Positions 1-14,641 of a stretch of 64,000 nt of DNA are shown piece by piece (position 1 is the first letter of the stretch; each line of letters begins with the position of its first letter). A program made the translations under genes and the position numbers. The notes beneath the pieces were generated by a model that did not search any database, was not told the DNA's origin, and saw only the letters and a program-made list of their open reading frames with translations. The stretch lies in assembly GCA_911728435.2 (NCBI GenBank), contig OU452204.1, forward strand, positions 9,548,001-9,612,000. Direction: 5' to 3'. Source of the stretch: Apoderus coryli (lineage: Eukaryota > Arthropoda > Insecta > Coleoptera > Attelabidae).

Positions 1-1786
1 CAATGTATTAGGAGAGCCACATTCTGTTAAATTTTCATTTTCTAAAAATCTCGATTTCGTACCAGGAACACATAAGTTTGAAGAGGTGAATATAAAGTAT
101 CAGGAGACCAATTTCGTTAAGATACAATTTCTAAAAATCTCGATTTCGTACCAGGAACACATAAGTTTTAAGAGGTGAATATAAAGTATCAGGAGACCAT
201 TTTCGTTAAAATTAAATTTCTAAAAATCACGATTTCGTACCAGGAACACATAAGTTTTAAGAGGTGAATATAAAGTATCAGGAGACCATTTTCGTTAAAA
301 TTAAATTTCTAAAAATCACGATTTCGTACCAGGAACACATAAGCTTTAAGAGGTGAATGAATGTATTAGGAGAGCCACATTCTGTTAAACTTTCATTTTC
401 TAAAAATCTCGATTTCGTACCAGGAACACATAAGTTTTAAGAGGTGAATATAAAGTATCAGGAGACCAATTTCGTTAAGATTCAATTTCTAAAAATCTCG
501 ATTTCGTATCAGGAACACATAAGTTTTAAGAGGTGAATATAAAGTATCAGGAGACCATTTTCGTTAAAATTAAATTTCTAAAAATCACGATTTCGTACCA
601 GGAACACATAAGTTTTAAGAGGTGAATATAAAGTATCAGGAGACCAATTTCGTTAAGATACAATTTCTAAAAATCTCGATTTCGTACCAGGAACACATAA
701 GTTTTAAGAGGTGAATATAAAGTATCAGGAGACCATTTTCGTTAAAATTAAATTTCTAAAAATCACGATTTCGTACCAGGAACACATAAGTTTTAAGAGG
801 TGAATATAAAGTATCAGGAGACCATTTTCGTTAAAATTAAATTTCTAAAAATCACGATTTCGTACCAGGAACACATAAGTTTTAAGAGGTGAATCAATGT
901 ATAGGAGAGCCACATTCTGTTAAACTTTCATTTTCTAAAAATCTCGATTTCGTACCAGGAACACATAAGTTTGAAGAGGTGAATATAAAGTATCAGGAGA
1001 CCAATTTCGTTAAAATTAAATTTCTAAAAATCACGATTTCGTACCAGGAACACATAAGCTTTAAGAGGTGAATCAATGTATTAAGGGAGCCACATTCTGT
1101 TAAATTTTCATTTTCTAAAAATCGCGATTTCGTACCAGGAACACATAAGTTTGAAGAGGTGAATATAAAGTATCAGGAGACCATTTTCGTTAAAATTAAA
1201 TTTCTAAAAATCACGATTTCGTACCAGGAACACATAAGTTTTAAGAGGTGAATATAAAGTATCAGGAGACCATTTTCGTTAAAATTAAATTTCTAAAAAT
1301 CACGATTTCGTACCAGGAACACATAAGTTTTAAGAGGTGAATATAAAGTATCAGGAGACCATTTTCGTTAAAATTAAATTTCTAAAAATCACGATTTCGT
1401 ACCAGGAACACATAAGTTTTAAGAGGTGAATCAATGTATAGGAGAGCCACATTCTGTTAAACTTTCATTTTCTAAAAATCTCGATTTCGTACCAGGAACA
1501 CATAAGTTTGAAGAGGTGAATATAAAGTATCAGGAGACCAATTTCGTTAAAATTAAATTTCTAAAAATCACGATTTCGTACCAGGAACACATAAGTTTTA
1601 AGAGGTGAATCAATGTATAGGAGAGCCACATTCTGTTAAACTTTCATTTTCTAAAAATCTCGATTTCGTACCAGGAACACATAAGTTTGAAGAGGTGAAT
1701 ATAAAGTATCAGGAGACCATTTTCGTTAAAATTAAATTTCTAAAAATCACGATTTCGTACCAGGAACACATAAGCTTTAAGAGGTG

Positions 1787-3990
1787 AATGAATGTGTTAA
1801 GGGAGCCACATTCTGTTAAATTTTCATTTTCTAAAAATCTCGATTTCGTACCAGGAACACATAAGTTTGAAGAGGTGAATATAAAGTATCAGGAGACCAA
1901 TTTCGTTAAGATTCAATTTCTAAAAATCTCGATTTCGTACCAGGAACACATAAGTTTTAAGAGGTGAATATAAAGTATCAGGAGACCATTTTCGTTAAAA
2001 TTAAATTTCTAAAAATCACGATTTCGTACCAGGAACACATAAGCTTTAAGAGGTGAATGAATGTGTTAAGGGAGCCACATTCTGTTAAATTTTCATTTTC
2101 TAAAAATCTCGATTTCGTACCAGGAACACATAAGTTTGAAGAGGTGAATATAAAGTATCAGGAGACCAATTTCGTTAAGATTCAATTCCTAAAAATCTCG
2201 ATTTCGTACCAGGAACACATAAGTTTTAAGAGGTGAATATAAAGTATCAGGAGACCATTTTCGTTAAAATTAAATTTCTAAAAATCACGATTTCGTACCA
2301 GGAACACATAAGTTTTAAGAGGTGAATATAAAGTATCAGGAGACCATTTTCGTTAAAATTAAATTTCTAAAAATCACGATTTCGTACCAGGAACACATAA
2401 GTTTGAAGAGGTGAATCAATGTATTAGGAGAGCCACATTCTGTTAAACTTTCATTTTCTAAAAATCTCGATTTCGTACCAGGAACACATAAGTTTGAAGA
2501 GACCAATTTCGTTAAGATACAATTTCTAAAAATCTCGATTTCGTACCAGGAACACATAAGTTTGAAGAGGTGAATATAAAGTATCAGGAGACCATTTTCG
2601 TTAAAATTAAATTTCTAAAAATCACGATTTCGTACCAGGAACACATAAGTTTTAAGAGGTGAATCAATGTATTAGGAGAGCCACATTCTGTTAAACTTTC
2701 ATTTTCTAAAAATCTCGATTTCGTACCAGGAACACATAAGTTTGAAGAGACCAATTTCGTTAAGATACAATTTCTAAAAATCTCGATTTCGTACCAGGAA
2801 CACATAAGTTTGAAGAGGTGAATATAAAGTATCAGGAGACCAATTTCGTTAAGATTCAATTTCTAAAAATCTCGATTTCGTATCAGGAACACATAAGTTT
2901 TAAGAGGTGAATATAAAGTATCAGGAGACCATTTTCGTTAAAATTAAATTTCTAAAAATCACGATTTCGTACCAGGAACACATAAGCTTTAAGAGGTGAA
3001 TCAATGTATTAGGAGAGCCACATTCTGTTAAATTTTCATTTTCTAAAAATCTCGATTTCGTACCAGGAACACATAAGTTTGAAGAGGTGAATATAAAGTA
3101 TCAGGAGACCAATTTCGTTAAGATTCAATTTCTAAAAATCTCGATTTCGTACCAGGAACACATAAGTTTTAAGAGGTGAATATAAAGTATCAGGAGACCA
3201 TTTTCGTTAAAATTAAATTTCTAAAAATCACGATTTCGTACCAGGAACACATAAGCTTTAAGAGGTGAATCAATGTATTAAGTGAGCCACATTCTGTTAA
3301 ATTTTCATTTTCTAAAAATCTCGATTTCGTACCAGGAACACATAAGTTTGAAGAGGTGAATATAAAGTATCAGGAGACCAATTTCGTTAAGATTCAATTT
3401 CTAAAAATCTCGATTTCGTATCAGGAACACATAAGTTTTAAGAGGTGAGTATAAAGTATCAGGAGACCATTTTCGTTAAAATTAAATTTCTAAAAATCAC
3501 GATTTCGTACCAGGAACACATAAGCTTTAAGAGGTGAATCAATGTATTAGGAGAGCCACATTCTGTTAAATTTTCATTTTCTAAAAATCTCGATTTCGTA
3601 CCAGGAACACATAAGTTTGAAGAGGTGAATCAATGTATTAAGAGAGCCACATTCTGTTAAATTTTCATTTTCTAAAAATCTCGATTTCGTACCAGGAACA
3701 CATAAGTTTGAAGAGGTGAATATAAAGTATCAGGAGACCAATTTCGTTAAGATTCAATTTCTAAAAATCTCGATTTCGTACCAGGAACACATAAGTTTTA
3801 AGAGGTGAATCAATGTATTAGGAGACCATTTTCGTTAAAATTAAATTTCTAAAAATCTCGATTTCGTACCAGGAACACATAAGTTTTAAGAGGTGAATAT
3901 AAAGTATCAGGAGACCATTTTCGTTAAAATTAAATTTCTAAAAATCACGATTTCGTACCAGGAACACATAAGTTTTAAGAGGTGAATCAA
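1787..3990 (+). repeat. Array block echoed 36.4 kb away (left copy)
   Basis: This block corresponds to 38,171-40,463. Rare variants keep a constant offset of 36,384 bp: the head aatgaatgtgttaaggg at 1787 and 2056 matches 38,171 and 38,440, and fused A/B junctions at 2501 and 2749 match 38,885 and 39,133. After one extra 89-bp monomer in the right copy (about 39,372-39,460) the offset becomes 36,473; the rare gtgagtataaag variant at 3447 matches 39,920. Confidence 0.88.
3001..3269 (+). repeat. Exemplar 269-bp trimeric higher-order unit (A-B-C)
   Basis: A clean example of the commonest higher-order unit: monomer A (3001-3091, 91 bp), monomer B (3092-3180, 89 bp), monomer C (3181-3269, 89 bp). 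A ends in aagtttgaagagg, B in aagttttaagagg and C in aagctttaagagg; C therefore carries an AAGCTT site. Because 269 is not a multiple of three, reading frames do not persist from one unit to the next, which argues against a repetitive protein. Confidence 0.93.
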
Positions 3991-6900
3991 TGTATTAGGA
4001 GAGCCACATTCTGTTAAATTTCATTTTCTAAAAATCTCGATTTCGTACCAGGAACACATAAGTTTGAAGAGGTGAATCAATGTATTAAGAGAGCCACATT
4101 CTGTTAAATTTTCATTTTCTAAAAATCTCGATTTCGTACCAGGAACACATAAGTTTGAAGAGGTGAATATAAAGTATCAGGAGACCAATTTCGTTAAGAT
4201 TCAATTTCTAAAAATCTCGATTTCGTACCAGGAACACATAAGTTTTAAGAGGTGAATCAATGTATTAGGAGACCATTTTCGTTAAAATTAAATTTCTAAA
4301 AATCTCGATTTCGTACCAGGAACACATAAGTTTTAAGAGGTGAATATAAAGTATCAGGAGACCATTTTCGTTAAAATTAAATTTCTAAAAATCACGATTT
4401 CGTACCAGGAACACATAAGTTTTAAGAGGTGAATCAATGTAGGAGAGCCACATTCTGTTAAATTTTCATTTTCTAAAAATCTCGATTTCGTACCAGGAAC
4501 ACATAAGTTTGAAGAGGTGAATATAAAGTATCAGGAGACCAATTTCGTTAAGATTCAATTTCTAAAAATCACGATTTCGTACCAGGAACACATAAGTTTT
4601 AAGAGGTGAATATAAAGTATCAGGAGACCATTTTTGTTAAAATTAAATTTCTAAAAATCACGATTTCGTACCAGGAACACATAAGTTTTAAGAGGTGAAT
4701 CAATGTATTAGGAGAGCCACATTCTGTTAAATTTTCATTTTCTAAAAATCTCGATTTCGTACCAGGAACACATAAGTTTGAAGAGGTGAATCAATGTATT
4801 AAGAGAGCCACATTCTGTTAAATTTTCATTTTCTAAAAATCTCGATTTCGTACCAGGAACACATAAGTTTGAAGAGGTGAATATAAAGTATCAGGAGACC
4901 ATTTTCGTTAAAATTAAATTTCTAAAAATCACGATTTCGTACCAGGAACACATAAGTTTTAAGAGGTGAATCAATGTATTAGGAGAGCCACATTCTGTTA
5001 AATTTTCATTTTCTAAAAATCTCGATTTCGTACCAGGAACACATAAGTTTTAAGAGGTGAATCAATGTATTAGGAGAGCCACATTCTGTTAAATTTTCAT
5101 TTTCTAAAAATCACGATTTCGTACCAGGAACACATAAGTTTTAAGAGGTGAATCAATGTATTAGGAGAGCCACATTCTGTTAAACTTTCATTTTCTAAAA
5201 ATCTCGATTTCGTACCAGGAACACATAAGTTTTAAGAGGTGAATATAAAGTATCAGGAGACCATTTTCGTTAAAATTAAATTTCTAAAAATCACGATTTC
5301 GTACCAGGAACACATAAGCTTTAAGAGGTGAATCAATGTATTAAGAGAGCCACATTCTGTTAAATTTTCATTTTCTAAAAATCTCGATTTCGTACCAGGA
5401 ACACATAAGTTTTAAGAGGTGAATATAAAGTATCAGGAGACCATTTTCGTTAAAATTAAATTTCTAAAAATCACGATTTCGTACCAGGAACACATAAGTT
5501 TTAAGAGGTGAATATAAAGTATCAGGAGACCATTTTCGTTAAAATTAAATTTCTAAAAATCACGATTTCGTACCAGGAACACATAAGTTTTAAGAGGTGA
5601 ATATAAAGTATCAGGAGACCAATTTCGTTAAGATTCAATTTCTAAAAATCTCGATTTCGTACCAGGAACACATAAGTTTTAAGAGGTGAATATAAAGTAT
5701 CAGGAGACCATTTTCGTTAAAATTAAATTTCTAAAAATCACGATTTCGTACCAGGAACACATAAGCTTTAAGAGGTGAATCAATGTATTAAGAGAGCCAC
5801 ATTCTGTTAAATTTTCATTTTCTAAAAATCTCGATTTCGTACCAGGAACACATAAGTTTTAAGAGGTGAATATAAAGTATCAGGAGACCATTTTCGTTAA
5901 AATTAAATTTCTAAAAATCACGATTTCGTACCGGAACACATAAGTTTTAAGAGGTGAATATAAAGTATCAGGAGACCATTTTCGTTAAAATTAAATTTCT
6001 AAAAATCACGATTTCGTACCAGGAACACATAAGTTTGAAGAGGTGAATATAAAGTATCAGGAGACCAATTTCGTTAAGATTCAATTTCTAAAAATCTCGA
6101 TTTCGTACCAGGAACACATAAGTTTTAAGAGGTGAATATAAAGTATCAGGAGACCATTTTCGTTAAAATTAAATTTCTAAAAATCACGATTTCGTACCAG
6201 GAACACATAAGCTTTAAGAGGTGAATCAATGTATTAGGAGACCATTTTCGTTAAAATTAAATTTCTAAAAATCTCGATTTCGTACCAGGAACACATAAGT
6301 TTTAAGAGGTGAATATAAAGTATCAGGAGACCATTTTCGTTAAAATTAAATTTCTAAAAATCACGATTTCGTACCAGGAACACATAAGCTTTAAGAGGTG
6401 AATCAATGTATTAAGAGAGCCACATTCTGTTAAATTTTCATTTTCTAAAAATCTCGATTTCGTACCAGGAACACATAAGTTTGAAGAGGTGAATATAAAG
6501 TATCAGGAGACCATTTTCGTTAAAATTAAATTTCTAAAAATCACGATTTCGTACCAGGAACACATAAGTTTGAAGAGGTGAATATAAAGTATCAGGAGAC
6601 CAATTTCGTTAAGATACAATTTCTAAAAATCTTGATTTCGTACCAGGAACACATAAGTTTTAAGAGGTGAATATAAAGTATCAGGAGACCATTTTCGTTA
6701 AAATTAAATTTCTAAAAATCACGATTTCGTACCAGGAACACATAAGTTTTAAGAGGTGAATCAATGTATTAGGAGACCATTTTCGTTAAAATTAAATTTC
6801 TAAAAATCTCGATTTCGTACCAGGAACACATAAGTTTTAAGAGGTGAATATAAAGTATCAGGAGACCATTTTCGTTAAAATTAAATTTCTAAAAATCACG

Positions 6901-9900
6901 ATTTCGTACCAGGAACACATAAGCTTTAAGAGGTGAATCAATGTATTAAGAGAGCCACATTCTGTTAAATTTTCATTTTCTAAAAATCTCGATTTCGTAC
7001 CAGGAACACATAAGTTTTAAGAGGTGAATATAAAGTATCAGGAGACCATTTTCGTTAAAATTAAATTTCTAAAAATCACGATTTCGTACCAGGAACACAT
7101 AAGTTTTAAGAGGTGAATATAAAGTATCAGGAGACCAATTTCGTTAAGATTCAATTTCTAAAAATCTCGATTTCGTACCAGGAACACATAAGTTTTAAGA
7201 GGTGAATATAAAGTATCAGGAGACCATTTTCGTTAAAATTAAATTTCTAAAAATCACGATTTCGTACCAGGAACACATAAGCTTTAAGAGGTGAATATAA
7301 AGTATCAGGAGACCATTTTCGTTAAAATTAAATTTCTAAAAATCACGATTTCGTACCAGGAACACATAAGTTTTAAGAGGTGAATATAAAGTATCAGGAG
7401 ACCATTTTCGTTAAAATTAAATTTCTAAAAATCACGATTTCGTACCAGGAACACATAAGTTTTAAGAGGTGAATCAATGTATTAGGAGAGCCACATTCTG
7501 TTAAACTTTCATTTTCTAAAAATCTCGATTTCGTACCAGGAACACATAAGTTTTAAGAGGTGAATATAAAGTATCAGGAGACCAATTTCGTTAAGATTCA
7601 ATTTCTAAAAATCACGATTTCGTACCAGGAACACATAAGATTTAAGAGGTGAATATAAAGTATCAGGAGACCATTTTCGTTAAAATTAAATTTCTAAAAA
7701 TCACGATTTCGTACCAGGAACACATAAGTTTTAAGAGGTGAATATAAAGTATCAGGAGACCATTTTCGTTAAAATTAAATTTCTAAAAATCACGATTTCG
7801 TACCAGGAACACATAAGTTTTAAGAGGTGAATCAATGTATTAGGAGAGCCACATTCTGTTAAACTTTCATTTTCTAAAAATCTCGATTTCGTACCAGGAA
7901 CACATAAGTTTGAAGAGGTGAATATAAAGTATCAGGAGACCATTTTCGTTAAAATTAAATTTCTAAAAATCACGATTTCGTACCAGGAACACATAAGTTT
8001 TAAGAGGTGAATCAATGTATTAGGAGAGCCACATTCTGTTAAATTTTCATTTTCTAAAAATCTCGATTTCGTACCAGGAACACATAAGTTTTAAGAGGTG
8101 AATATAAAGTATCAGGAGACCAATTTCGTTAAGATTCAATTTCTAAAAATCACGATTTCGTACCAGGAACACATAAGATTTAAGAGGTGAATATAAAGTA
8201 TCAGGAGACCATTTTCGTTAAAATTAAATTTCTAAAAATCACGATTTCGTACCAGGAACACATAAGTTTTAAGAGGTGAATATAAAGTATCAGGAGACCA
8301 TTTTCGTTAAAATTAAATTTCTAAAAATCACGATTTCGTACCAGGAACACATAAGTTTTAAGAGGTGAATCAATGTATTAGGAGAGCCACATTCTGTTAA
8401 ACTTTCATTTTCTAAAAATCTCGATTTCGTACCAGGAACACATAAGTTTGAAGAGGTGAATATAAAGTATCAGGAGACCATTTTCGTTAAAATTAAATTT
8501 CTAAAAATCACGATTTCGTACCAGGAACACATAAGTTTTAAGAGGTGAATATAAAGTATCAGGAGACCATTTTCGTTAAAATTAAATTTCTAAAAATCAC
8601 GATTTCGTACCACGAACACATAAGCTTTAAGAGGTGAATGAATGTGTTAAGGGAGCCACATTCTGTTAAATTTTCATTTTCTAAAAATCTCGATTTCGTA
8701 CCAGGAACACATAAGTTTGAAGAGGTGAATATAAAGTATCAGGAGACCAATTTCGTTAAGATTCAATTTCTAAAAATCTCGATTTCGTACCAGGAACACA
8801 TAAGTTTTAAGAGGTGAATATAAAGTATCAGGAGACCATTTTCGTTAAAATTAAATTTTTAAAAATCACGATTTCGTACCAGGAACACATAAGCTTTAAG
8901 AGGCGAATCAATGTATTAAGAGAGCCACATTCTGTTAAATTTTCATTTTCTAAAAATCTCGATTTCGTACCAGGAACACATAAGTTTGAAGAGGTGAATA
9001 TAAAGTATCAGGAGACCAATTTCGTTAAGATTCAATTTCTAAAAATCTCGATTTCGAACCAGGAACACATAAGTTTTAAGAGGTGAATATAAAGTATCAG
9101 GAGACCATTTTCGTTAAAATTAAATTTCTAAAAATCACGATTTCGTACCAGGAACACATAAGTTTTAAGAGGTGAATCAATGTATTAGGAGAGCCACATT
9201 CTGTTAAACTTTCATTTTCTAAAAATCTCGATTTCGTACCAGGAACACATAAGTTTTAAGAGGTGAATATAAAGTATCAGGAGACCATTTTCGTTAAAAT
9301 TAAATTTCTAAAAATCACGATTTCGTACCAGGAACACATAAGCTTTAAGAGGTGAATCAATGTATTAAGAGAGCCACATTCTGTTAAATTTTCATTTTCT
9401 AAAAATCTCGATTTCGTACCAGGAACACATAAGTTTTAAGAGGTGAATATAAAGTATCAGGAGACCATTTTCGTTAAAATTAAATTTCTAAAAATCACGA
9501 TTTCGTACCAGGAACACATAAGTTTTAAGAGGTGAATATAAAGTATCAGGAGACCATTTTCGTTAAAATTAAATTTCTAAAAATCACGATTTCGTACCAG
9601 GAACACATAAGCTTTAAGAGGTGAATCAATGTATTAGGAGAGCCACATTCTGTTAAACTTTCATTTTCTAAAAATCTCGATTTCGTACCAGGAACACATA
9701 AGTTTTAAGAGGTGAATATAAAGTATCAGGAGACCATTTTCGTTAAAATTAAATTTCTAAAAATCACGATTTCGTACCAGGAACACATAAGCTTTAAGAG
9801 GCGAATCAATGTATTAAGAGAGCCACATTCTGTTAAATTTTCATTTTCTAAAAATCTCGATTTCGTACCAGGAACACATAAGTTTGAAGAGGTGAATATA

Positions 9901-10837
9901 AAGTATCAGGAGACCAATTTCGTTAAGATTCAATTTCTAAAAATCTCGATTTCGTACCAGGAACACATAAGTTTTAAGAGGTGAATATAAAGTATCAGGA
10001 GACCATTTTCGTTAAAATTAAATTTCTAAAAATCACGATTTCGTACCAGGAACACATAAGTTTTAAGAGGTGAATATAAAGTATCAGGAGACCAATTTCG
10101 TTAAGATTCAATTTCTAAAAATCTCGATTTCGTACCAGGAACACATAAGTTTTAAGAGGTGAATATAAAGTATCAGGAGACCATTTTCGTTAAAATTAAA
10201 TTTCTAAAAATCACGATTTCGTACCAGGAACACATAAGTTTTAAGAGGTGAATCAATGTATTAGGAGAGCCACATTCTGTTAAATTTTCATTTTCTAAAA
10301 ATCTCGATTTCGTACCAGGAACACATAAGTTTTAAGAGGTGAATATAAAGTACGATTTCGTACCAGGAACACATAAGCTTTAAGAGGTGAATCAATGTAT
10401 TAAGAGAGCCACATTCTGTTTAATTTTCATTTTCTAAAAATCTCGATTTCGTACCAGGAACACATAAGTTTGAAGAGGTGAATATAAAGTATCAGGAGAC
10501 CAATTTCGTTAAGATTCAATTTCTAAAAATCTCGATTTCGTACCAGGAACACATAAGTTTGAAGAGGTGAATATAAAGTATCAGGAGACCATTTTCGTTA
10601 AAATTAAATTTCTAAAAATCACGATTTCGTACCAGGAACACATAAGTTTTAAGAGGTGAATCAATGTATTAGGAGACCATTTTCGTTAAAATTAAATTTC
10701 TAAAAATCTCGATTTCGTACCAGGAACACATAAGTTTTAAGAGGTGAATATAAAGTATCAGGAGACCATTTTCGTTAAAATTAAATTTCTAAAAATCACG
10801 ATTTCGTACCAGGAACACATAAGCTTTAAGAGGTGAA

Positions 10838-11371
10838 TATAAAGTATCAAGAGACCAATTTCGTTAAGATTCAATTTCTAAAAATCTCGATTTCGTACCA
10901 GGAACACATAAGTTTTAAGAGGTGAATATAAAGTATCAGGCGACCATTTTCGTTAAAATTAAATTTCTAAAAATCACGATTTCGTACCAGGAACACATAA
11001 GTTTTAAGAGGTGAATATAAAGTATCAAGAGACCAATTTCGTTAAGATTCAATTTCTAAAAATCTCGATTTCGTACCAGGAACACATAAGTTTTAAGAGG
11101 TGAATATAAAGTATCAGGCGACCATTTTCGTTAAAATTAAATTTCTAAAAATCACGATTTCGTACCAGGAACACATAAGTTTTAAGAGGTGAATATAAAG
11201 TATCAAGAGACCAATTTCGTTAAGATTCAATTTCTAAAAATCTCGATTTCGTACCAGGAACACATAAGTTTTAAGAGGTGAATATAAAGTATCAGGCGAC
11301 CATTTTCGTTAAAATTAAATTTCTAAAAATCACGATTTCGTACCAGGAACACATAAGTTTTAAGAGGTGAA
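10838..11371 (+). repeat. Three exact-length 178-bp dimers
   Basis: Three consecutive B'-C' dimers begin at 10,838, 11,016 and 11,194. Each has the tcaagagacc B-type head followed by the tcaggcgacc C-type head. They form a local dimeric amplification without the A monomer. Confidence 0.88.
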
Positions 11372-14300
11372 TATAAAGTATCAGGAGACCATTTTCGTTA
11401 AAATTAAATTTCTAAAAATCACGATTTCGTACCAGGAACACATAAGCTTTAAGAGGTGAATCAATGTATTAAGAGAGCCACATTCTGTTAAATTTTCATT
11501 TTCTAAAAATCTCGATTTCGTACCAGGAACACATAAGTTTGAAGAGGTGAATATAAAGTATCAGGAGACCAATTTCGTTAAGATTCAATTTCTAAAAATC
11601 TCGATTTCGTACCAGGAACACATAAGTTTTAAGAGGTGAATATAAAGTATCAGGAGACCATTTTCGTTAAAATTAAATTTCTAAAAATCACGATTTCGTA
11701 CCAGGAACACATAAGTTTTAAGAGGTGAATATAAAGTATCAGGAGACCAATTTCGTTAAGATTCAATTTCTAAAAATCTCGATTTCGTACCAGGAACACA
11801 TAAGTTTTAAGAGGTGAATATAAAGTATCAGGAGACCATTTTCGTTAAAATTAAATTTCTAAAAATCACGATTTCGTACCAGGAACACATAAGTTTTAAG
11901 AGGTGAATCAATGTATTAAGAGAGCCACATTCTGTTAAATTTTCATTTTCTAAAAATCTCGATTTCGTACCAGGAACACATAAGTTTTAAGAGGTGAATA
12001 TAAAGTATCAGGCGACCATTTTCGTTAAAATTAAATTTCTAAAAATCACGATTTCGTACCAGGAACACATAAGTTTTAAGAGGTGAATATAAAGTATCAA
12101 GAGACCAATTTCGTTAAGATTCAATTTCTAAAAATCTCGATTTCGTACCAGGAACACATAAGTTTTAAGAGGTGAATATAAAGTATCAGGCGACCATTTT
12201 CGTTAAAATTAAATTTCTAAAAATCACGATTTCGTACCAGGAACACATAAGTTTTAAGAGGTGAATATAAAGTATCAGGAGACCATTTTCGTTAAAATTA
12301 AATTTCTAAAAATCACGATTTCGTACCAGGAACACATAAGCTTTAAGAGGTGAATCAATGTATTAAGAGAGCCACATTCTGTTAAATTTTCATTTTCTAA
12401 AAATCTCGATTTCGTACCAGGAACACATAAGTTTGAAGAGGTGAATATAAAGTATCAGGAGACCAATTTCGTTAAGATTCAATTTCTAAAAATCTCGATT
12501 TCGTACCAGGAACACATAAGTTTTAAGAGGTGAATATAAAGTATCAGGAGACCATTTTCGTTAAAATTAAATTTCTAAAAATCACGATTTCGTACCAGGA
12601 ACACATAAGTTTTAAGAGGTGAATATAAAGTATCAGGAGACCATTTTCGTTAAGATTCAATTTCTAAAAATCTCGATTTCGTACCAGGAACACATAAGTT
12701 TTAAGAGGTGAATATAAAGTATCAGGAGACCATTTTCGTTAAAATTAAATTTCTAAAAATCACGATTTCGTACCAGGAACACATAAGTTTTAAGAGGTGA
12801 ATATAAAGTATCAGGAGACCATTTTCGTTAAAATTAAATTTCTAAAAATCTCGATTTCGTACCAGGAACACATAAGTTTTAAGAGGTGAATATAAAGTAT
12901 CAGGCGACCATTTTCGTTAAAATTAAATTTCTAAAAATCACGATTTCGTACCAGGAACACATAAGTTTTAAGAGGTGAATATAAAGTATCAGGAGACCAT
13001 TTTCGTTAAGATTCAATTTCTAAAAATCTCGATTTCGTACCAGGAACACATAAGTTTTAAGAGGTGAATATAAAGTATCAGGAGACCATTTTCGTTAAAA
13101 TTAAATTTCTAAAAATCACGATTTCGTACCAGGAACACATAAGTTTTAAGAGGTGAATATAAAGTATCAGGAGACCATTTTCGTTAAAATTAAATTTCTA
13201 AAAATCTCGATTTCGTACCAGGAACACATAAGTTTTAAGAGGTGAATATAAAGTATCAGGCGACCATTTTCGTTAAAATTAAATTTCTAAAAATCACGAT
13301 TTCGTACCAGGAACACATAAGTTTTAAGAGGTGAATATAAAGTATCAGGAGACCAATTTCGTTAAGATTCAATTTCTAAAAATCTCGATTTCGTACCAGG
13401 AACACATAAGTTTTAAGAGGTGAATATAAAGTATCAGGAGACCATTTTCGTTAAAATTAAATTTCTAAAAATCTCGATTTCGTACCAGGAACACATAAGT
13501 TTTAAGAGGTGAATATAAAGTATCAGGCGACCATTTTCGTTAAAATTAAATTTCTAAAAATCACGATTTCGTACCAGGAACACATAAGTTTTAAGAGGTG
13601 AATATAAAGTATCAGGAGACCATTTTCGTTAAAATTAAATTTCTAAAAATCACGATTTCGTACCAGGAACACATAAGTTTTAAGAGGTGAATATAAAGTA
13701 CGATTTCGTACCAGGAACACATAAGCTTTAAGAGGTGAATCAATGTATTAAGAGAGCCACATTCTGTTTAATTTTCATTTTCTAAAAATCTCGATTTCGT
13801 ACCAGGAACACATAAGTTTTAAGAGGTGAATATAAAGTATCAGGAGACCAATTTCGTTAAGATTCAATTTCTAAAAATCTCGATTTCGTACCAGGAACAC
13901 ATAAGTTTTAAGAGGTGAATATAAAGTATCAGGAGACCATTTTCGTTAAAATTAAATTTCTAAAAATCACGATTTCGTACCAGGAACACATAAGTTTTAA
14001 GAGGTGAATATAAAGTATCAGGCGACCATTTTCGTTAAAATTAAATTTCTAAAAATCTCGATTTCGTACCAGGAACACATAAGTTTTAAGAGGTGAATAT
14101 AAAGTATCAGGAGACCATTTTCGTTAAAATTAAATTTCTAAAAATCACGATTTCGTACCAGGAACACATAAGTTTTAAGAGGTGAATCAATGTATTAAGA
14201 GAGCCACATTCTGTTAAATTTTCATTTTCTAAAAATCTCGATTTCGTACCAGGAACACATAAGTTTTAAGAGGTGAATATAAAGTATCAGGAGACCAATT

Positions 14301-14641
14301 TCGTTAAGATTCAATTTCTAAAAATCTCGATTTCGTACCAGGAACACATAAGTTTTAAGAGGTGAATATAAAGTATCAGGAGACCATTTTCGTTAAAATT
14401 AAATTTCTAAAAATCACGATTTCGTACCAGGAACACATAAGTTTTAAGAGGTGAATATAAAGTATCAGGAGACCATTTTCGTTAAAATTAAATTTCTAAA
14501 AATCTCGATTTCGTACCAGGAACACATAAGTTTTAAGAGGTGAATATAAAGTATCAGGCGACCATTTTCGTTAAAATTAAATTTCTAAAAATCACGATTT
14601 CGTACCAGGAACACATAAGTTTTAAGAGGTGAATATAAAGT

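Noticed and set aside
889..9984. Repeated 60-91-codon frames inside the satellite (for example plus-strand frames starting MNQCI and minus-strand frames starting MNLNE)
   Set aside because: They are the repeat read in a frame that happens to lack stops across two or three monomers. The 269-bp unit is not a multiple of three, identical frames occur on both strands, and no domain is present.
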